A DNA stretch of 64,000 bases, taken from assembly GCF_025195125.1 (NCBI RefSeq), contig NZ_JAMGSL010000004.1, positions 372,001 through 436,000 of the forward strand, in the 5' to 3' direction. The position numbers were made by a program, and so were the translations under genes. This DNA is from Streptomyces sp. Je 1-79. Lineage in GTDB: Bacteria > Actinomycetota > Actinomycetes > Streptomycetales > Streptomycetaceae. The notes under the pieces are model-generated. The model was not told where the DNA came from and searched no databases. It worked only from the letters and a program-made list of their open reading frames with translations. Position 1 is the first letter of the stretch; the number at the start of each line of letters is the position of its first letter. Below, piece after piece: positions 15,261-24,825 of this stretch.

Positions 15261-16727
15261 ATGTTCTTCACCTACCTCCGGCGCGAGCTGCGCCGTCGCA
15301 GAAAGGCGGCGCTCGTCGTCGCCTCCGGGCTCGCGCTCGGTATCGCGTTGGTCATCGTCGTCAACTCCGTGGCCTCCGGGATGAAGCAGGCCCAGACCCA
15401 GGTCCTGGAGTCCCTCTACGGGCTCGGTACCGATCTGACCGTCACCAAGGCCCGCGAGGAGCCCGAGGCCGGTGGGCAGGTGCGGCGGCCGCGGTTCGAG
15501 TTCGACGCGAGCGAGGACGGCGAGGAGCAGAGCAGCGACCGGCTGATGGTCCAGGGGTTCCAGACCCTCGCCGCCTCCACCGTCACCACCGTCGGGAAGC
15601 AGGACGGCGTCGCCCAGGCCGTCGGCGGGCTCAGCCTCACCAACCTCAAGATCGACGGAGAGTTCAAGCGCGGCGAGATCCGGCAGGCGCAGCCCGCCCA
15701 GCCCGGCGGCCCGAGTGGCGGCGGGGGCGGCGGGGGACGCGTCGAAGGCGGAGGCGCCGCCTTCGACGTCAACTCCTTCACCCTCTACGGCACCGACGTC
15801 ACCGCCCCCGACCTCGGCCCCCTCACCACCTCCAGCCTCACCAAGGGCCGTACCTTCAAGACCACCGAGACCGACGCCGCCGTCGTCGTGCTCGACAGCG
15901 CCTACGCCAAGCAGGAGGGCCTCGACGTCGGCAAGACGCTCACGGTCAAGGGCGTGAAGTTCGACGTCGTCGGCATTGCCACCGCCGACAGCGGCCAGGC
16001 CGCGGCCCAGGTCTATCTGCCGCTCAAGAAGGCCCAGACGCTCTCCGGCTCCAAGGACCAGATCACCACCGTCTATGTGAAGGCGACCGACTCGACGAAG
16101 ATCGAGGCCGTCAAGGCCGCCATCCAGCAGAACGTCTCCGGCACCACGGTCACCACCTCCGCCGACCTCGCCGAGACCGTCTCCGGCTCCCTCGACACCG
16201 CCGCCGACCTCGCCACCAACGTGGGCAGGTGGCTCTCGTACGCCGTCCTCGTCGCCGCCGTCCTCGTCGCCGGTCTGCTCACCTCCTCCGCCGTCAGCCG
16301 CCGGGTCCGCGAGTTCGGGACCCTCAAGGCGCTCGGCTGGAAGAGCGGCCGGGTCACCCGGCAGGTCATGGGCGAGGCGCTCGTCAACGGCCTGATCGGA
16401 GGCGCGCTCGGCATCGCCGTGGGCCTCGGCGGCGCCTACCTCGTCACCGCCGTCAGTCCGACCCTCACCGCCGAGCTCGGCACGGGCGCGCTGACGGGCG
16501 GCGGCCCCGGCGGCGGCCGGATGCTCGGCGGCCCCGGCATGACCGCGGCCCGCGACGGGAGCGGGGCGGGCAGCACCCTCGACATCGCCCTCACCGCGCC
16601 CGTGAGCCTGACCACCGTCGGCCTCGCCGTCCTCCTCGCCCTCGGCGGCGGTCTCGTCGCGGGCGGCTTCGGCGCCTGGCGCGCCTCGCGCCTGCGCCCG
16701 GCGGACGCGCTGCGCCGCGTCGAGTAG
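15261..16727 (+). CDS. ABC transporter permease (MacB/FtsX type)
   Basis: 488 aa. An N-terminal transmembrane helix (residues ~18-38), a large extracytoplasmic MacB-PCD-like domain with a Gly-rich loop (residues ~150-165), and three C-terminal helices typical of the FtsX permease core, including REFGTLKALGWKSGRVTRQV. This is the mechanotransmission class that exports peptides or drives envelope processes rather than importing solutes. Start ATG 15261; no Shine-Dalgarno, but TAGCTT lies 7 bases upstream, suggesting a leaderless message. The ATPase follows 42 bases downstream. Substrate unknown. Confidence 0.88.
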   Translation: MFFTYLRRELRRRRKAALVVASGLALGIALVIVVNSVASGMKQAQTQVLESLYGLGTDLTVTKAREEPEAGGQVRRPRFEFDASEDGEEQSSDRLMVQGFQTLAASTVTTVGKQDGVAQAVGGLSLTNLKIDGEFKRGEIRQAQPAQPGGPSGGGGGGGRVEGGGAAFDVNSFTLYGTDVTAPDLGPLTTSSLTKGRTFKTTETDAAVVVLDSAYAKQEGLDVGKTLTVKGVKFDVVGIATADSGQAAAQVYLPLKKAQTLSGSKDQITTVYVKATDSTKIEAVKAAIQQNVSGTTVTTSADLAETVSGSLDTAADLATNVGRWLSYAVLVAAVLVAGLLTSSAVSRRVREFGTLKALGWKSGRVTRQVMGEALVNGLIGGALGIAVGLGGAYLVTAVSPTLTAELGTGALTGGGPGGGRMLGGPGMTAARDGSGAGSTLDIALTAPVSLTTVGLAVLLALGGGLVAGGFGAWRASRLRPADALRRVE

Positions 16728-16769
16728 CCGGTAGCCCGAACCCCTTTCACGTATCGCAGGAGTTGCACC

Positions 16770-17468
16770 ATGTACGAACTCACAGGCGTCACCAAGCAGT
16801 ACCGCAGGGGCCAGGAGAGAGTCGACGCGCTCGACGGGATCGACCTCACCATCCGGGAGGGCGACCGGCTCGTCATCCAGGGCCCCACCGGCGGCGGCAA
16901 GTCCACCCTGCTGCAGATGCTCGGCGGTCTCGACCGGCCCACGGCGGGGAGCGTGATGCTCGACGGTGTCGATCTGGCCAAGTTGCCGGAGAGCCGGCTG
17001 ACCGCCGTACGCAGTCAGAACATCGGCTTCGTCTTCCAGTCCTTCAACCTCATCCCCACCCTCACCGCCCAGGAGAACGTGGAGACCGCACTCGTCCCGA
17101 TGGGCCTCAAGGCGGGCGAGCGGCGCGGACTCGCGGCGGAGGCTCTGGAGGCCGTCGGTCTCGGCGAGCGCCGGGCGCACCTGCCGTCCGAGCTCTCCGG
17201 CGGACAGCAGCAGCGCGTCGCGATCGCCCGCGCCCTGGTGAAACGGCCCAAGGTGCTCCTCGCCGACGAGCCGACCGGCAACCTCGACGAGTCGATGCGC
17301 GACGAGATCGTCGAACTCCTCGAAGGTCTCTGGAAGGAGCACGGGCTGACGTTCGTGATGGTCACCCACGACTCCGCCATCGCCCGTCGCGCCCCGCGCC
17401 TGGCCACCATCCGCAAGGGCCGGATCACCATCAAGGAGAACCGCCTCGCCGACGCCGTGGAGGCCTGA
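16770..17468 (+). CDS. ABC transporter ATP-binding protein (MacB/LolD type)
   Basis: 232 aa: Walker A GPTGGGKST, Q-loop FVFQSFNLIPTLT, signature LSGGQQQRVAIARAL, Walker B VLLADEPTGNLD, H-loop VTHD. The 'PTGNLD' and 'FNLIPTLT' elements place it in the MacB/LolD subfamily, the expected partner of the FtsX-type permease just upstream. AGGAG precedes ATG 16770. The two genes form a complete exporter or envelope-remodelling complex. Confidence 0.92.
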   Translation: MYELTGVTKQYRRGQERVDALDGIDLTIREGDRLVIQGPTGGGKSTLLQMLGGLDRPTAGSVMLDGVDLAKLPESRLTAVRSQNIGFVFQSFNLIPTLTAQENVETALVPMGLKAGERRGLAAEALEAVGLGERRAHLPSELSGGQQQRVAIARALVKRPKVLLADEPTGNLDESMRDEIVELLEGLWKEHGLTFVMVTHDSAIARRAPRLATIRKGRITIKENRLADAVEA

Positions 17469-17573
17469 CCCGCACCTTCCGGCGCCCGAAACCTCCCCGG
17501 AACTGTCATGATGTGCGCCATCGCGCACAGTTGTGCGGCGAACAGTCGTACGTCACATGACCCGGGGGGGTTC

Positions 17574-18296
17574 GTGGGAACGATCGGGACCGCGCTGACC
17601 GAGCTGAAGTCGGCCCAGAAGTCCGCGAAGGGGGTCTCGCTCTACTCCCGGTTCGTCAACCGCCCGGTGGGGCGCGTCCTCGCGGCCGGCTCGTACGCCG
17701 CAGGGCTGACGCCCAACCAGGTCACCCTGGTCAGCGCCCTGTTCAGCTTCGCCGCCGTCGCCGCAGTGGCTCTCGGCGGCCCGTCCTGGACGCTCGGTCT
17801 GCTCGTCTGGCTCGGTCTCGCCGTCGGTTTCGCCTTCGACTCCGCGGACGGGCAGCTCGCGCGGCTGCGCGGCGGCGGCAGCCCGGCGGGGGAGTGGCTC
17901 GACCACGTCGTGGACTGCGCGAAGATCACCGCGCTGCACCTCGCGGTACTGATCACCTTCTACCGCCACCCCGAGCACTTCGGCACGACGACCGATGGCT
18001 GGCTGCTGGTCCCGCTCGGATTCCAACTCGCCGCCGTGGTCACCTTCTTCGGCGGACTGCTGACCGAGAAGCTGAAGCCCCGACCGGCGCCCGGCGCCCC
18101 CGCTCCGCAGCCCTCCACGCTGCGCGCGGTGGCCCTGCTCCCCGTCGACCACGGCGTCTTCTGCCTGGTCTTCCTGCTCCTCGGCGGCGGATCCGTGTTC
18201 CTCTGGGCCTACACCGCGCTCGGCGCCGCGAGCGCGGTGTTCCTCGTCGCCTTCCTCGCCAAGTGGTTCCGCGAGCTCAGCGCAGCCCCTCGCTGA
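17574..18296 (+). CDS. CDP-alcohol phosphatidyltransferase family protein
   Basis: 240 aa, about six membrane helices. It carries the full family signature DG-xx-AR-x8-G-xxx-D-xxx-D (DGQLARLRGGGSPAGEWLD, then D four residues on), which binds CDP-alcohol and metal. It transfers a phosphoalcohol from a CDP donor to a lipid or polyol at the inner membrane face. GTG 17574 is preferred (G-run upstream); ATG 17508 in frame adds 22 unconvincing residues. It converges on the cytidylyltransferase gene and overlaps its 3' end by 20 bases; that enzyme could supply its CDP substrate. Confidence 0.85.
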   Translation: MGTIGTALTELKSAQKSAKGVSLYSRFVNRPVGRVLAAGSYAAGLTPNQVTLVSALFSFAAVAAVALGGPSWTLGLLVWLGLAVGFAFDSADGQLARLRGGGSPAGEWLDHVVDCAKITALHLAVLITFYRHPEHFGTTTDGWLLVPLGFQLAAVVTFFGGLLTEKLKPRPAPGAPAPQPSTLRAVALLPVDHGVFCLVFLLLGGGSVFLWAYTALGAASAVFLVAFLAKWFRELSAAPR

Positions 18297-18777
18297 CGCC
18301 CCCGATCCCGCCCATTCCGGCGACACCGGGGCCCGGCTCGACCTCCTGCGTCAGGAGGTCGAGCGCCCGCCGGAGCTGCGTGCTGGACGTGTGCATCGTG
18401 TACGGGAAGTAGACGATCTCCACCCCCACCCCAGCGAAGTCCCGCTCCAGCCGGTCCCCCTTGGGCGTGCCGCGCCAGTCGTCGCCCTTGAACAGCACGT
18501 CGAACCGGACCTGCTTCCAGGTCTCCAGCTTGTCCGGCACCGTCTCCACGAAGGCCGCGTCGACGTACTTCACGTTGCGCACGATCTCCAGCCGCTCGAC
18601 CAGCGGGATCACCGGCCGCCGTCCCTTGGCGAACTCCGCCATCTCGTCCGAGACCACGCCCGCCACCAGGTAGTCGCACTGACTGCGCGCGTGCCGGAGG
18701 ATGTTGAGGTGCCCGATGTGAAAGAGGTCGTATGCTCCCGGCGCGTAACCGACGCGGTACGGCCTTCCTGCGGTCAT
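18277..18777 (-). CDS. TagD/RfaE-like cytidylyltransferase
   Basis: 166 aa nucleotidyltransferase with the HxGH motif in GAYDLFHIGHLNIL near the N-terminus, and RSQCDYLVAGVVSDE and TSSTQLRR further on, typical of glycerol-3-phosphate cytidylyltransferases and their relatives. It makes a CDP-activated alcohol (CDP-glycerol or similar) from CTP. Its 3' end overlaps the CDP-alcohol transferase gene, and together they suggest a phosphoalcohol modification of the glycopolymer made by the neighbouring genes. Start ATG 18777 has a CTGGGGGG box shortly upstream, shared with two other genes of this locus. Confidence 0.87.
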   Translation of the reverse strand: MTAGRPYRVGYAPGAYDLFHIGHLNILRHARSQCDYLVAGVVSDEMAEFAKGRRPVIPLVERLEIVRNVKYVDAAFVETVPDKLETWKQVRFDVLFKGDDWRGTPKGDRLERDFAGVGVEIVYFPYTMHTSSTQLRRALDLLTQEVEPGPGVAGMGGIGGVSEGLR

Positions 18778-18909
18778 GTGCGAATCCCCCCAGGTGCGTT
18801 CGCGCTCCCCAGCGCGAAGGAGTTTCCGACGATAGCGTGCACGTTCCGTTGAGAGTGGGTGAACGACTAGGGTGATGACCGGTTCACGTCGGGGGAGAGG
18901 GGCGGTCAC

Positions 18910-20211
18910 GTGGGCGAAGTGACGGCGGGGGACAGCGGATCGGGCACGAAGGACGGTCGCGAGCACAGCGGCCCCGGGGTACCCGCAGCGCGCAGGCGTC
19001 TGCTGATGGTGTCGACCAACTACGCCCCGGAGCACGCCGGAATAGGCCCCTACGCGACCCAGATCGCCGAGCACTGGGCGGCCGACGGCCACGAGACCCA
19101 CGTTCTCGCCGGCATGCCGCACTACCCCTCCTGGTCCCTGGACCCGGCCTACGCCAAGGCCTGGCGCCGCACCGAGGAGCGGGCCGGGGTCGTCGTCCAC
19201 CGCAGACGCCACACCGTTCCTCCGCGCCAAACCGCGCTGAAGCGCGCCGCGTTCGAGGCGAGCGTGCTCCTCCATGGACTGCTCGCGCCGCCGTCCATGG
19301 CCCGGCCCCACGCCGTGCTCGCCCAGATGCCCAGCCTCGCGGGCGGCGTCATCGGCGCCCGCCTCGCGGCCCGTTGGCGCGTTCCGTACGTCCCCGTCGT
19401 GCAGGACCTGATGGGCGCCGCCGCCGCGCAGAGCGGCATCGCCGGCGGGGACCGCGCCGCCGCGCTCGCCGCACGGGCCGAGACGTACGCCCTGCGCCGC
19501 GCCACGCTCGTCGGCGTCATCCACGAGACCTTCGTCGACAAGGTCGCCGCCATGGGCGTCGACCGCGGCCGCATCCGGCTCGTTCCCAACTGGTCCCATG
19601 TGAACGGGCCTTCCACGCCGCGCGCCGAGACCCGGCGGCGGCTCGGCTGGGGCGAGGGCGAGACCGTCGTCCTGCACTCCGGCAACATGGGCCTCAAGCA
19701 AGGGCTCGAAGTCCTGGTCGAAGCCGCCCGGCGCGACCCGAAGACCAGGATCGTGCTCCTCGGCGACGGTAACCAGCGGGCCCGTCTTGAGGAGCTGGGC
19801 AGCGGCATCCCCAACCTGGAGTTCATGGCACCCGTCGGCGACGACGAGTTCCCCGACACCCTCGCCGCGGCGGACGTCCTCGCCGTCACCCAGCGGGCCT
19901 CGGTCCTCGACATGAGCGTGCCGTCCAAGCTGACCTCGTACTTCGCCGCCGGACGCCCCGTGGTCGCCTCCGTCGCCGCCGAGGGCGGCACCGCCCACGA
20001 AGTACTGCGCTCCGGCGCCGGAGTGCTCGTACCTCCGGAGGATCCCGACGCGCTGCTCGCCGAGATACGTAGACTCGGCGACGATCCTGCGGCCGCCGAC
20101 GCCCTCGGCGCACAGGGGCCCCGCCACGTCGAGGCCCACCTGACCCGAGCGGCCGGGCTCGCCCGGATCGACGCACTGATCGAAGAGGCTCTGGGGGGTC
20201 CGAGCACGTGA
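18910..20211 (+). CDS. glycosyltransferase family 4 (WcaI-like)
   Basis: 433 aa GT-B fold enzyme. The N-terminal half has LLMVSTNYAPEHAGIGPYA, typical of WcaI-type transferases; the C-terminal half has the donor-site region (VVLHSGNMGLKQGLEVLVEA, VPSKLTSYFAAGRPVVASV). It adds a sugar from a nucleotide donor to a lipid-linked intermediate on the cytoplasmic face. The family often uses GDP-fucose or GDP-mannose, which fits gmd/fcl in this locus, but the donor is inferred. GTG 18910 is the likely start. Its last bases overlap the next gene (GTGA, 20208-20211), so an operon begins here. Confidence 0.87.
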   Translation: MGEVTAGDSGSGTKDGREHSGPGVPAARRRLLMVSTNYAPEHAGIGPYATQIAEHWAADGHETHVLAGMPHYPSWSLDPAYAKAWRRTEERAGVVVHRRRHTVPPRQTALKRAAFEASVLLHGLLAPPSMARPHAVLAQMPSLAGGVIGARLAARWRVPYVPVVQDLMGAAAAQSGIAGGDRAAALAARAETYALRRATLVGVIHETFVDKVAAMGVDRGRIRLVPNWSHVNGPSTPRAETRRRLGWGEGETVVLHSGNMGLKQGLEVLVEAARRDPKTRIVLLGDGNQRARLEELGSGIPNLEFMAPVGDDEFPDTLAAADVLAVTQRASVLDMSVPSKLTSYFAAGRPVVASVAAEGGTAHEVLRSGAGVLVPPEDPDALLAEIRRLGDDPAAADALGAQGPRHVEAHLTRAAGLARIDALIEEALGGPST

Positions 20212-21950
20212 CACACTCGCACGTCACCGCGGTGGAGGACGACGAACCAGAGCTGCTGCGCGACCAGTTCCGCCAGCTCCTGCGCTACCGCGCGATCATC
20301 GGCGCCGGCATCGGGATCGGCCTGCTGGGCGGCGTCTGGTTCGGGATGTCCAACGCGGACACCTACGTGGCCACCAGCCAGGTCGTGCTCCGGGCCCCCG
20401 TCAACGACCCCTTCAACCCCAGCATCTCGCAGGACAAGACGCTCAACATGGGGTCCGAGCGGCAGACCGCGCTCAGCAGCAGCGTCGCCGGGCAGGCCGC
20501 GAAGAAGCTCGGCTGGACCGGCACCATCGGCAAGCTCCAGAAGGACCTCCAGGTCACCAACCCGCCCCAGAGCCAGGTCCTCCAGTTCACCTACACGGCC
20601 GACACGCCGCAGGCCGCCGCCGACCGGGCCAACGCGGTCACCTCGGCCTACCTCGACCTGCGCAAGAAGCAGTGGACCGACCTGCGGGCCACCCTGCTCG
20701 CAGGGCAGCAGAAACAGCTCGACGAGGTCGCCAAGAAGCACGACCAGAAGACCAAGGAACTCGACCGGATGCCCGACGGGGCAGCCCGCGACGCCGAGTA
20801 CGGCGTCAAGACCAACCTGCTCAACCGCATCAACGAACTCGACGCCCGGATCAGCCAGCTCAAGTCGCTCGACATGTCGCCCGGCACCGTCATCCGCGTC
20901 GCCACCGCCCCCGGCTACTCCGACGGCCCCGGACTCCCCATGAGCCTCGGCCTCGGCGCCCTCGTCGGCGTGGCGCTCGGCCTGCTCGCCGCCTGGGTCC
21001 GGCTCGTCTTCGACCCCGCGCCGCGCTCCGCCGGCGACGTGGCCCGCGCGGTGCGCGCCCCCGTCCTCGGCACCCTGCCCCGCGGAGCCACCGACGTCCT
21101 CCTCGCCGACGACCACATCGACGCCCGGGTCGCCGAGGAGTACCGCTCCGTCGCCTTCCGGCTCGCCTACGACCAGCGCTTCGCCGACCGCCGACGGCTC
21201 CTCGTCGTCGCCCCGCGCGGCGACAACGAGGCCGCCGTCGCCGTCGCCTCCCACCTCGCGGCCTCCTTCGCCGAGACCGGCAAGGACGTCCTGCTCATCG
21301 AGGCCGACCTGCGCGCCCCGACCCTCGCCGGCCGGCTCCGCGCCCACGCCGCGGCAGCGCCCCGCTGGAGCAGCCCGGTGGAGGGCGAGGAGAGCGGCTG
21401 GCCCGGCCGGCGCCAGCTCTCCGTCGACGCGGGGGAGTCCGGCTCCTTCGGCCTGGTCCCGGGCGAGCGGGTACGGAACGTGGCGCGCGCCCTGACAGCC
21501 CCCCGGGTCTCCCGGCTGATCGCCGAGGCCGACTCGCCCAACTCCACCGTCGTCGTCCTCGCCCCGCCCGTCCTCAACTACGCGGACGCGCTCGCGCTCG
21601 TCGACCGCGTCGACGGCGTCCTCATCGTCTGCGACCCGCGCGGTGTGCACCGTACGGACCTCCAGCGCATCCGGGAGCTGATAGCGGGCGCGGGCGGCAC
21701 CGTCCTCGGCGCCGTCGTCCACACCCCGGGCCGGCGCCGACGCGCCGCCAAGCAGCAGCAGACGGGCCGCCGGGGCACCGGTGTCGGGCGGGGCGGCCGG
21801 CCCGCCCCCGCACCGGAGCCCCCCGAGGCCGAGGAGTTCGCCGCCGAGCCCGAGCAGATCCTGCTGGGCGACGGCTCCGACACCGTCGCCCTGCGTTCGC
21901 TCCGCGCGGAGGACCTGCGGGCCGGCGACATCCGCGCGGGCGACCGTTGA
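20208..21950 (+). CDS. Wzz-type chain-length protein fused to a degenerate BY-kinase domain
   Basis: 580 aa. Two membrane helices (residues ~30-48 and ~243-265) flank an extracytoplasmic Wzz domain with coiled coil (KKQWTDLRATLLAGQQKQLD). The C-terminal half follows the bacterial tyrosine-kinase fold, but the P-loop reads APRGDNEAAVAV without the GKS/T, Walker A' is LLIEADLR and Walker B is VVVLAPPVL with Ala for Asp. The kinase should not bind or hydrolyse ATP normally. Likely role: chain-length control of the polymer through the Wzy polymerase, with the dead kinase as a scaffold. It overlaps both neighbours by 4 bases. Confidence 0.85.
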   Translation: MTHSHVTAVEDDEPELLRDQFRQLLRYRAIIGAGIGIGLLGGVWFGMSNADTYVATSQVVLRAPVNDPFNPSISQDKTLNMGSERQTALSSSVAGQAAKKLGWTGTIGKLQKDLQVTNPPQSQVLQFTYTADTPQAAADRANAVTSAYLDLRKKQWTDLRATLLAGQQKQLDEVAKKHDQKTKELDRMPDGAARDAEYGVKTNLLNRINELDARISQLKSLDMSPGTVIRVATAPGYSDGPGLPMSLGLGALVGVALGLLAAWVRLVFDPAPRSAGDVARAVRAPVLGTLPRGATDVLLADDHIDARVAEEYRSVAFRLAYDQRFADRRRLLVVAPRGDNEAAVAVASHLAASFAETGKDVLLIEADLRAPTLAGRLRAHAAAAPRWSSPVEGEESGWPGRRQLSVDAGESGSFGLVPGERVRNVARALTAPRVSRLIAEADSPNSTVVVLAPPVLNYADALALVDRVDGVLIVCDPRGVHRTDLQRIRELIAGAGGTVLGAVVHTPGRRRRAAKQQQTGRRGTGVGRGGRPAPAPEPPEAEEFAAEPEQILLGDGSDTVALRSLRAEDLRAGDIRAGDR

Positions 21951-23188
21951 GACGTGCCGTCACCGTCGCCGCCTCGGTCCTCGACCAGGCGGCGGCCAGT
22001 CTCACCAACATCGCCGTCCTGGTGATCGCGGCACGGGCCTCCACCGCGGACGGCTTCGCCGCCTTCTCCATGGTGTACATCGTCTTCACCGTGCTCCTCG
22101 GCCTGGGCGCGGCCTTCGTCGGGCAGAGCGTCGTCCTGGAGAAGGGCGAGGAGCACGAGACCGGCGCGGCGGTCCGGTCCGCCGTCACCTTCACCGCCGC
22201 CGCCTCCGCGGCCGCCGGGGCCCTGCTCCTGGCGGCCGGAGCCGCCGTCGGAGGCGCCACCGGCCTCGCCCTGCTCGCCCTCGGCGCGGTCCTCCCGGTC
22301 GTCCTCGTCCAGGACGGCCTGCGCTACGGCTTCTCCGCCCTGCGGCAGCCCCACCGTGCCCTCGCCGCCGACCTGCTCCGGCTCGCCTGCGCCGTACCGG
22401 CGCTGCTGCTCCAGCCGCACGGCAGCTCACCGGCCCGCCTCGTCCTCGTCTGGGGCCTGTCGGCGCTGCCCGCGGCCCTCCTCGGAATCGCCCTGCTGTA
22501 CCCGTTCGTACGGAACAGGCCCGGGAGCGCCCGCCGTCAGCTGCGCAAGGACCACCTCGGCCGGCGCTTCGTCGTCGAGTTCGCCGTCGGCAGCGCCTCC
22601 AGCCAGCTCGCCGTGCTCGGACTCGGGCTCCTGGCGAGCCCCCTCGTCGTCGGGGCGCTGCGCGGCGCCACCACCCTCTTCGGCCCGCTCAACACGCTGT
22701 TCACCTCGGTCAACGCCTTCGGCCCGCCGCTGCTCGGCCGGGCCGGCAGCCGCCGGGCGACCGTCCGGGCCGCCACCGCGCTCGCCGCCGTCCTCGCCCT
22801 CGTCGCGCTCGGCTGGGCCGCCGTCCTGTACGCGCTCCCGGACCACGTCGGCCGCCGGCTCCTCGGCGCCACCTGGGAGTCCACCGCCGAGCTGCTGCCC
22901 GCCACCGGCAGCCAGTACGCGGTGATGGCCGCGGGCACCTGCGCCCTGGTGACCCTGCGCGTCCTCAGCCCGCGCGCCACGCTCTCCGTGCAGGTGGTCT
23001 TCTCCCTGCTCGCCGTCGTCCTGATGCTCGGCGGATACGCCCTCGGCGGCGCCGCCGGCGCGGCCTGGGGCCTTGCGGCCGGCTCCGCGCTCAAGGCCGT
23101 GGCCGCGTGGATCCGGGTGCGGCGCACTCGCCCCGAAGCCGCTGTCCCGAGCCCGGAGGATCAGCGCAGCGCCGCGCCCTTGTCCTGA
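21947..23188 (+). CDS. polysaccharide flippase (Wzx/MATE-like)
   Basis: 413 aa with about twelve hydrophobic helices and few charged loops, the pattern of MOP-superfamily Wzx flippases that move lipid-linked repeat units across the membrane. The apparent start is TTG 21947, whose TTGA overlaps the stop of the Wzz gene; no ATG or GTG occurs in frame for the first helix, so coupling probably drives initiation. The much longer open frame upstream in this phase is a shadow of the Wzz gene. Its 3' end overlaps the convergent polymerase gene by 28 bases. Confidence 0.8.
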   Translation: MRRAVTVAASVLDQAAASLTNIAVLVIAARASTADGFAAFSMVYIVFTVLLGLGAAFVGQSVVLEKGEEHETGAAVRSAVTFTAAASAAAGALLLAAGAAVGGATGLALLALGAVLPVVLVQDGLRYGFSALRQPHRALAADLLRLACAVPALLLQPHGSSPARLVLVWGLSALPAALLGIALLYPFVRNRPGSARRQLRKDHLGRRFVVEFAVGSASSQLAVLGLGLLASPLVVGALRGATTLFGPLNTLFTSVNAFGPPLLGRAGSRRATVRAATALAAVLALVALGWAAVLYALPDHVGRRLLGATWESTAELLPATGSQYAVMAAGTCALVTLRVLSPRATLSVQVVFSLLAVVLMLGGYALGGAAGAAWGLAAGSALKAVAAWIRVRRTRPEAAVPSPEDQRSAAPLS

Positions 23189-24666
23189 CGCCAGGTCATC
23201 ACCAGGGCGACGCAGATCAGCGCGATCGCCACCCGGCCCGAGGCCTGGAGCAGCGGACCCCGCAGCAGGATGAAGGAGTACCCCGCCACCAGCGGCACCA
23301 CCAGGGAGATCAGGCTGCCCGGCGGCGCCCTGCGGGTGCCCCGGCGGGCGAAGCGCCCGTCGACCCGGGCGGCCGCGTAGCCGAGCCCCATCATCCCGGC
23401 GCCCATGCCCACGGCCCCGAAGTCGATCCACAGCTCGGCCCAGACGGGCGAGGAGAGATTGGTGTTCACCGTCCCCATCCACTGGCCGACCATCACACCC
23501 GTGTCCCGCGGCTTGCCCGCCCACACCGAGCGCGGCACGGCGAAGAGCACGGACCCGGCCAGCTGACGGCCGTACCGGTGGCGGCTGCCCGAGTTCACCA
23601 GCGTGATGGTGTTGGCGAACATGCCCACCTGGTCGTAGTCCTTCAGCGCCAGGGGCTCCAGGACGGACGTCGTCTCGACGGGGCGGTAGTTCTTCTCGTC
23701 GTACCGGAAGCGGTCGGAGAACGGGAAGACGATCAGCGCCATCACCACGCCCAGGCTCAGCGCCGACCGGTACATCGCGGCGCTCACCGGGAAGACGGTG
23801 AACAGCAGGGAGAACATCACCGTCAGGAACCAGTACCGGGGGTTCGATATCGGGTTGTTCACCACACAGTTGAGCAGCACCAGGGCCAGGAAGACGGCGA
23901 GCACCATCGGCCGGCGCCTGGCCCGCCGCGAGGTGACCAGCCAGCGGCAGTACACGAGCAGCGCGAAGAGCGCCGGGACGGTGCCGAAGCCGCGCAGGAA
24001 CGCCTGCCCGGCCTGAGAGTCGGCCTGCGAGACGCCCGCCTCCTCGATCCCCGCGATGATCTCCTGGCGGCTGGAGAAGAACACCGCCGGGCCGCCGAGC
24101 TTGACCACGAACAGGCCGCTGCACAGGAAGGCCAGCAGGACCAGGAGATACAGCCGCCGCCGGTGCACGAGCGCCGGCCGGGTCTCCGCCCGCCGGGAGG
24201 TGCCCGACCGTCCCCGGGCCAGCAGCGATCCCACGTCGAAGGCGGCGCAGCCGACCAGGACCAGGGCCACCGCCGTCGTCAGATCGGAGCGCGGACCCAC
24301 CACCGGCGTCGGCACCCGGCCCAGGACGGCCTGCGCGAGCGGCGCCACCCCCATCGCCATGTAGACGAAGAGCCAGAACGAGCCCTGGAGCAGCTTGCGC
24401 CGGCTGGTGAGGATCATCGCCGACAGCCGGGCCCCGGCGTACATGGTCAGCGCGATCTGGAGGTAGTACGCGGCGTCGTGCACGCCCGCGCCGGGCTGGA
24501 TCGCCACGAGCAGTGGCAGGAAGACCGTGAAGCCGAGCACGAGCGGGATCGACAGGGCCCGCGAGAGCAGCGTGCGCGGCTTCACCGCGGGGGCGAGCAG
24601 CAGTGGCGCCGGCGCGGCCGGCCCCGGGCGCGCGTCGGTATCCGCAGCGCGTACATCGGTCGTCAT
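23161..24666 (-). CDS. O-antigen polymerase-like membrane protein (Wzy-like)
   Basis: 501 aa with about twelve membrane helices and one larger periplasmic-type loop in the C-terminal half, the pattern of Wzy polymerases and oligosaccharide repeat-unit ligases. It would join repeat units on the outer membrane face. Start ATG 24666 has GGGGGCGGG immediately upstream; upstream in-frame Met codons lack a site. Although convergent to the flippase, its position between the flippase and WcaF genes supports a shared pathway. Family members are assigned mainly by topology, so the precise step is inferred. Confidence 0.78.
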   Translation of the reverse strand: MTTDVRAADTDARPGPAAPAPLLLAPAVKPRTLLSRALSIPLVLGFTVFLPLLVAIQPGAGVHDAAYYLQIALTMYAGARLSAMILTSRRKLLQGSFWLFVYMAMGVAPLAQAVLGRVPTPVVGPRSDLTTAVALVLVGCAAFDVGSLLARGRSGTSRRAETRPALVHRRRLYLLVLLAFLCSGLFVVKLGGPAVFFSSRQEIIAGIEEAGVSQADSQAGQAFLRGFGTVPALFALLVYCRWLVTSRRARRRPMVLAVFLALVLLNCVVNNPISNPRYWFLTVMFSLLFTVFPVSAAMYRSALSLGVVMALIVFPFSDRFRYDEKNYRPVETTSVLEPLALKDYDQVGMFANTITLVNSGSRHRYGRQLAGSVLFAVPRSVWAGKPRDTGVMVGQWMGTVNTNLSSPVWAELWIDFGAVGMGAGMMGLGYAAARVDGRFARRGTRRAPPGSLISLVVPLVAGYSFILLRGPLLQASGRVAIALICVALVMTWRQDKGAALR

Positions 24667-24825
24667 CCCGCCCCCTGGACTCCCCGGAGCCGCGGCCCCC
24701 TGGAGGTCGAAGTCCCCACCCCGGAACATCACTTCGCGGCAGTCTACCGACGCCCCCCTGTCACCTCGTGTCAACCGTTAGTCTGAACGCCGGGCGCCTG
24801 GGGAGGCGCCGGTGGGGGTGAACTC

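Noticed and set aside
15234..17528. Minus-strand 764-codon frame
   Set aside because: Asp/Gly/Glu-rich shadow of the ABC permease and ATPase genes; no motif and wrong codon pattern.
19149..21722. Minus-strand 857-codon frame
   Set aside because: Shadow of GT4 and Wzz genes, which carry the recognisable domains.
21781..24786. Plus-strand 1001-codon frame
   Set aside because: Runs antisense or out of frame through Wzx and Wzy genes; composition Arg/Pro/His-rich without domains.
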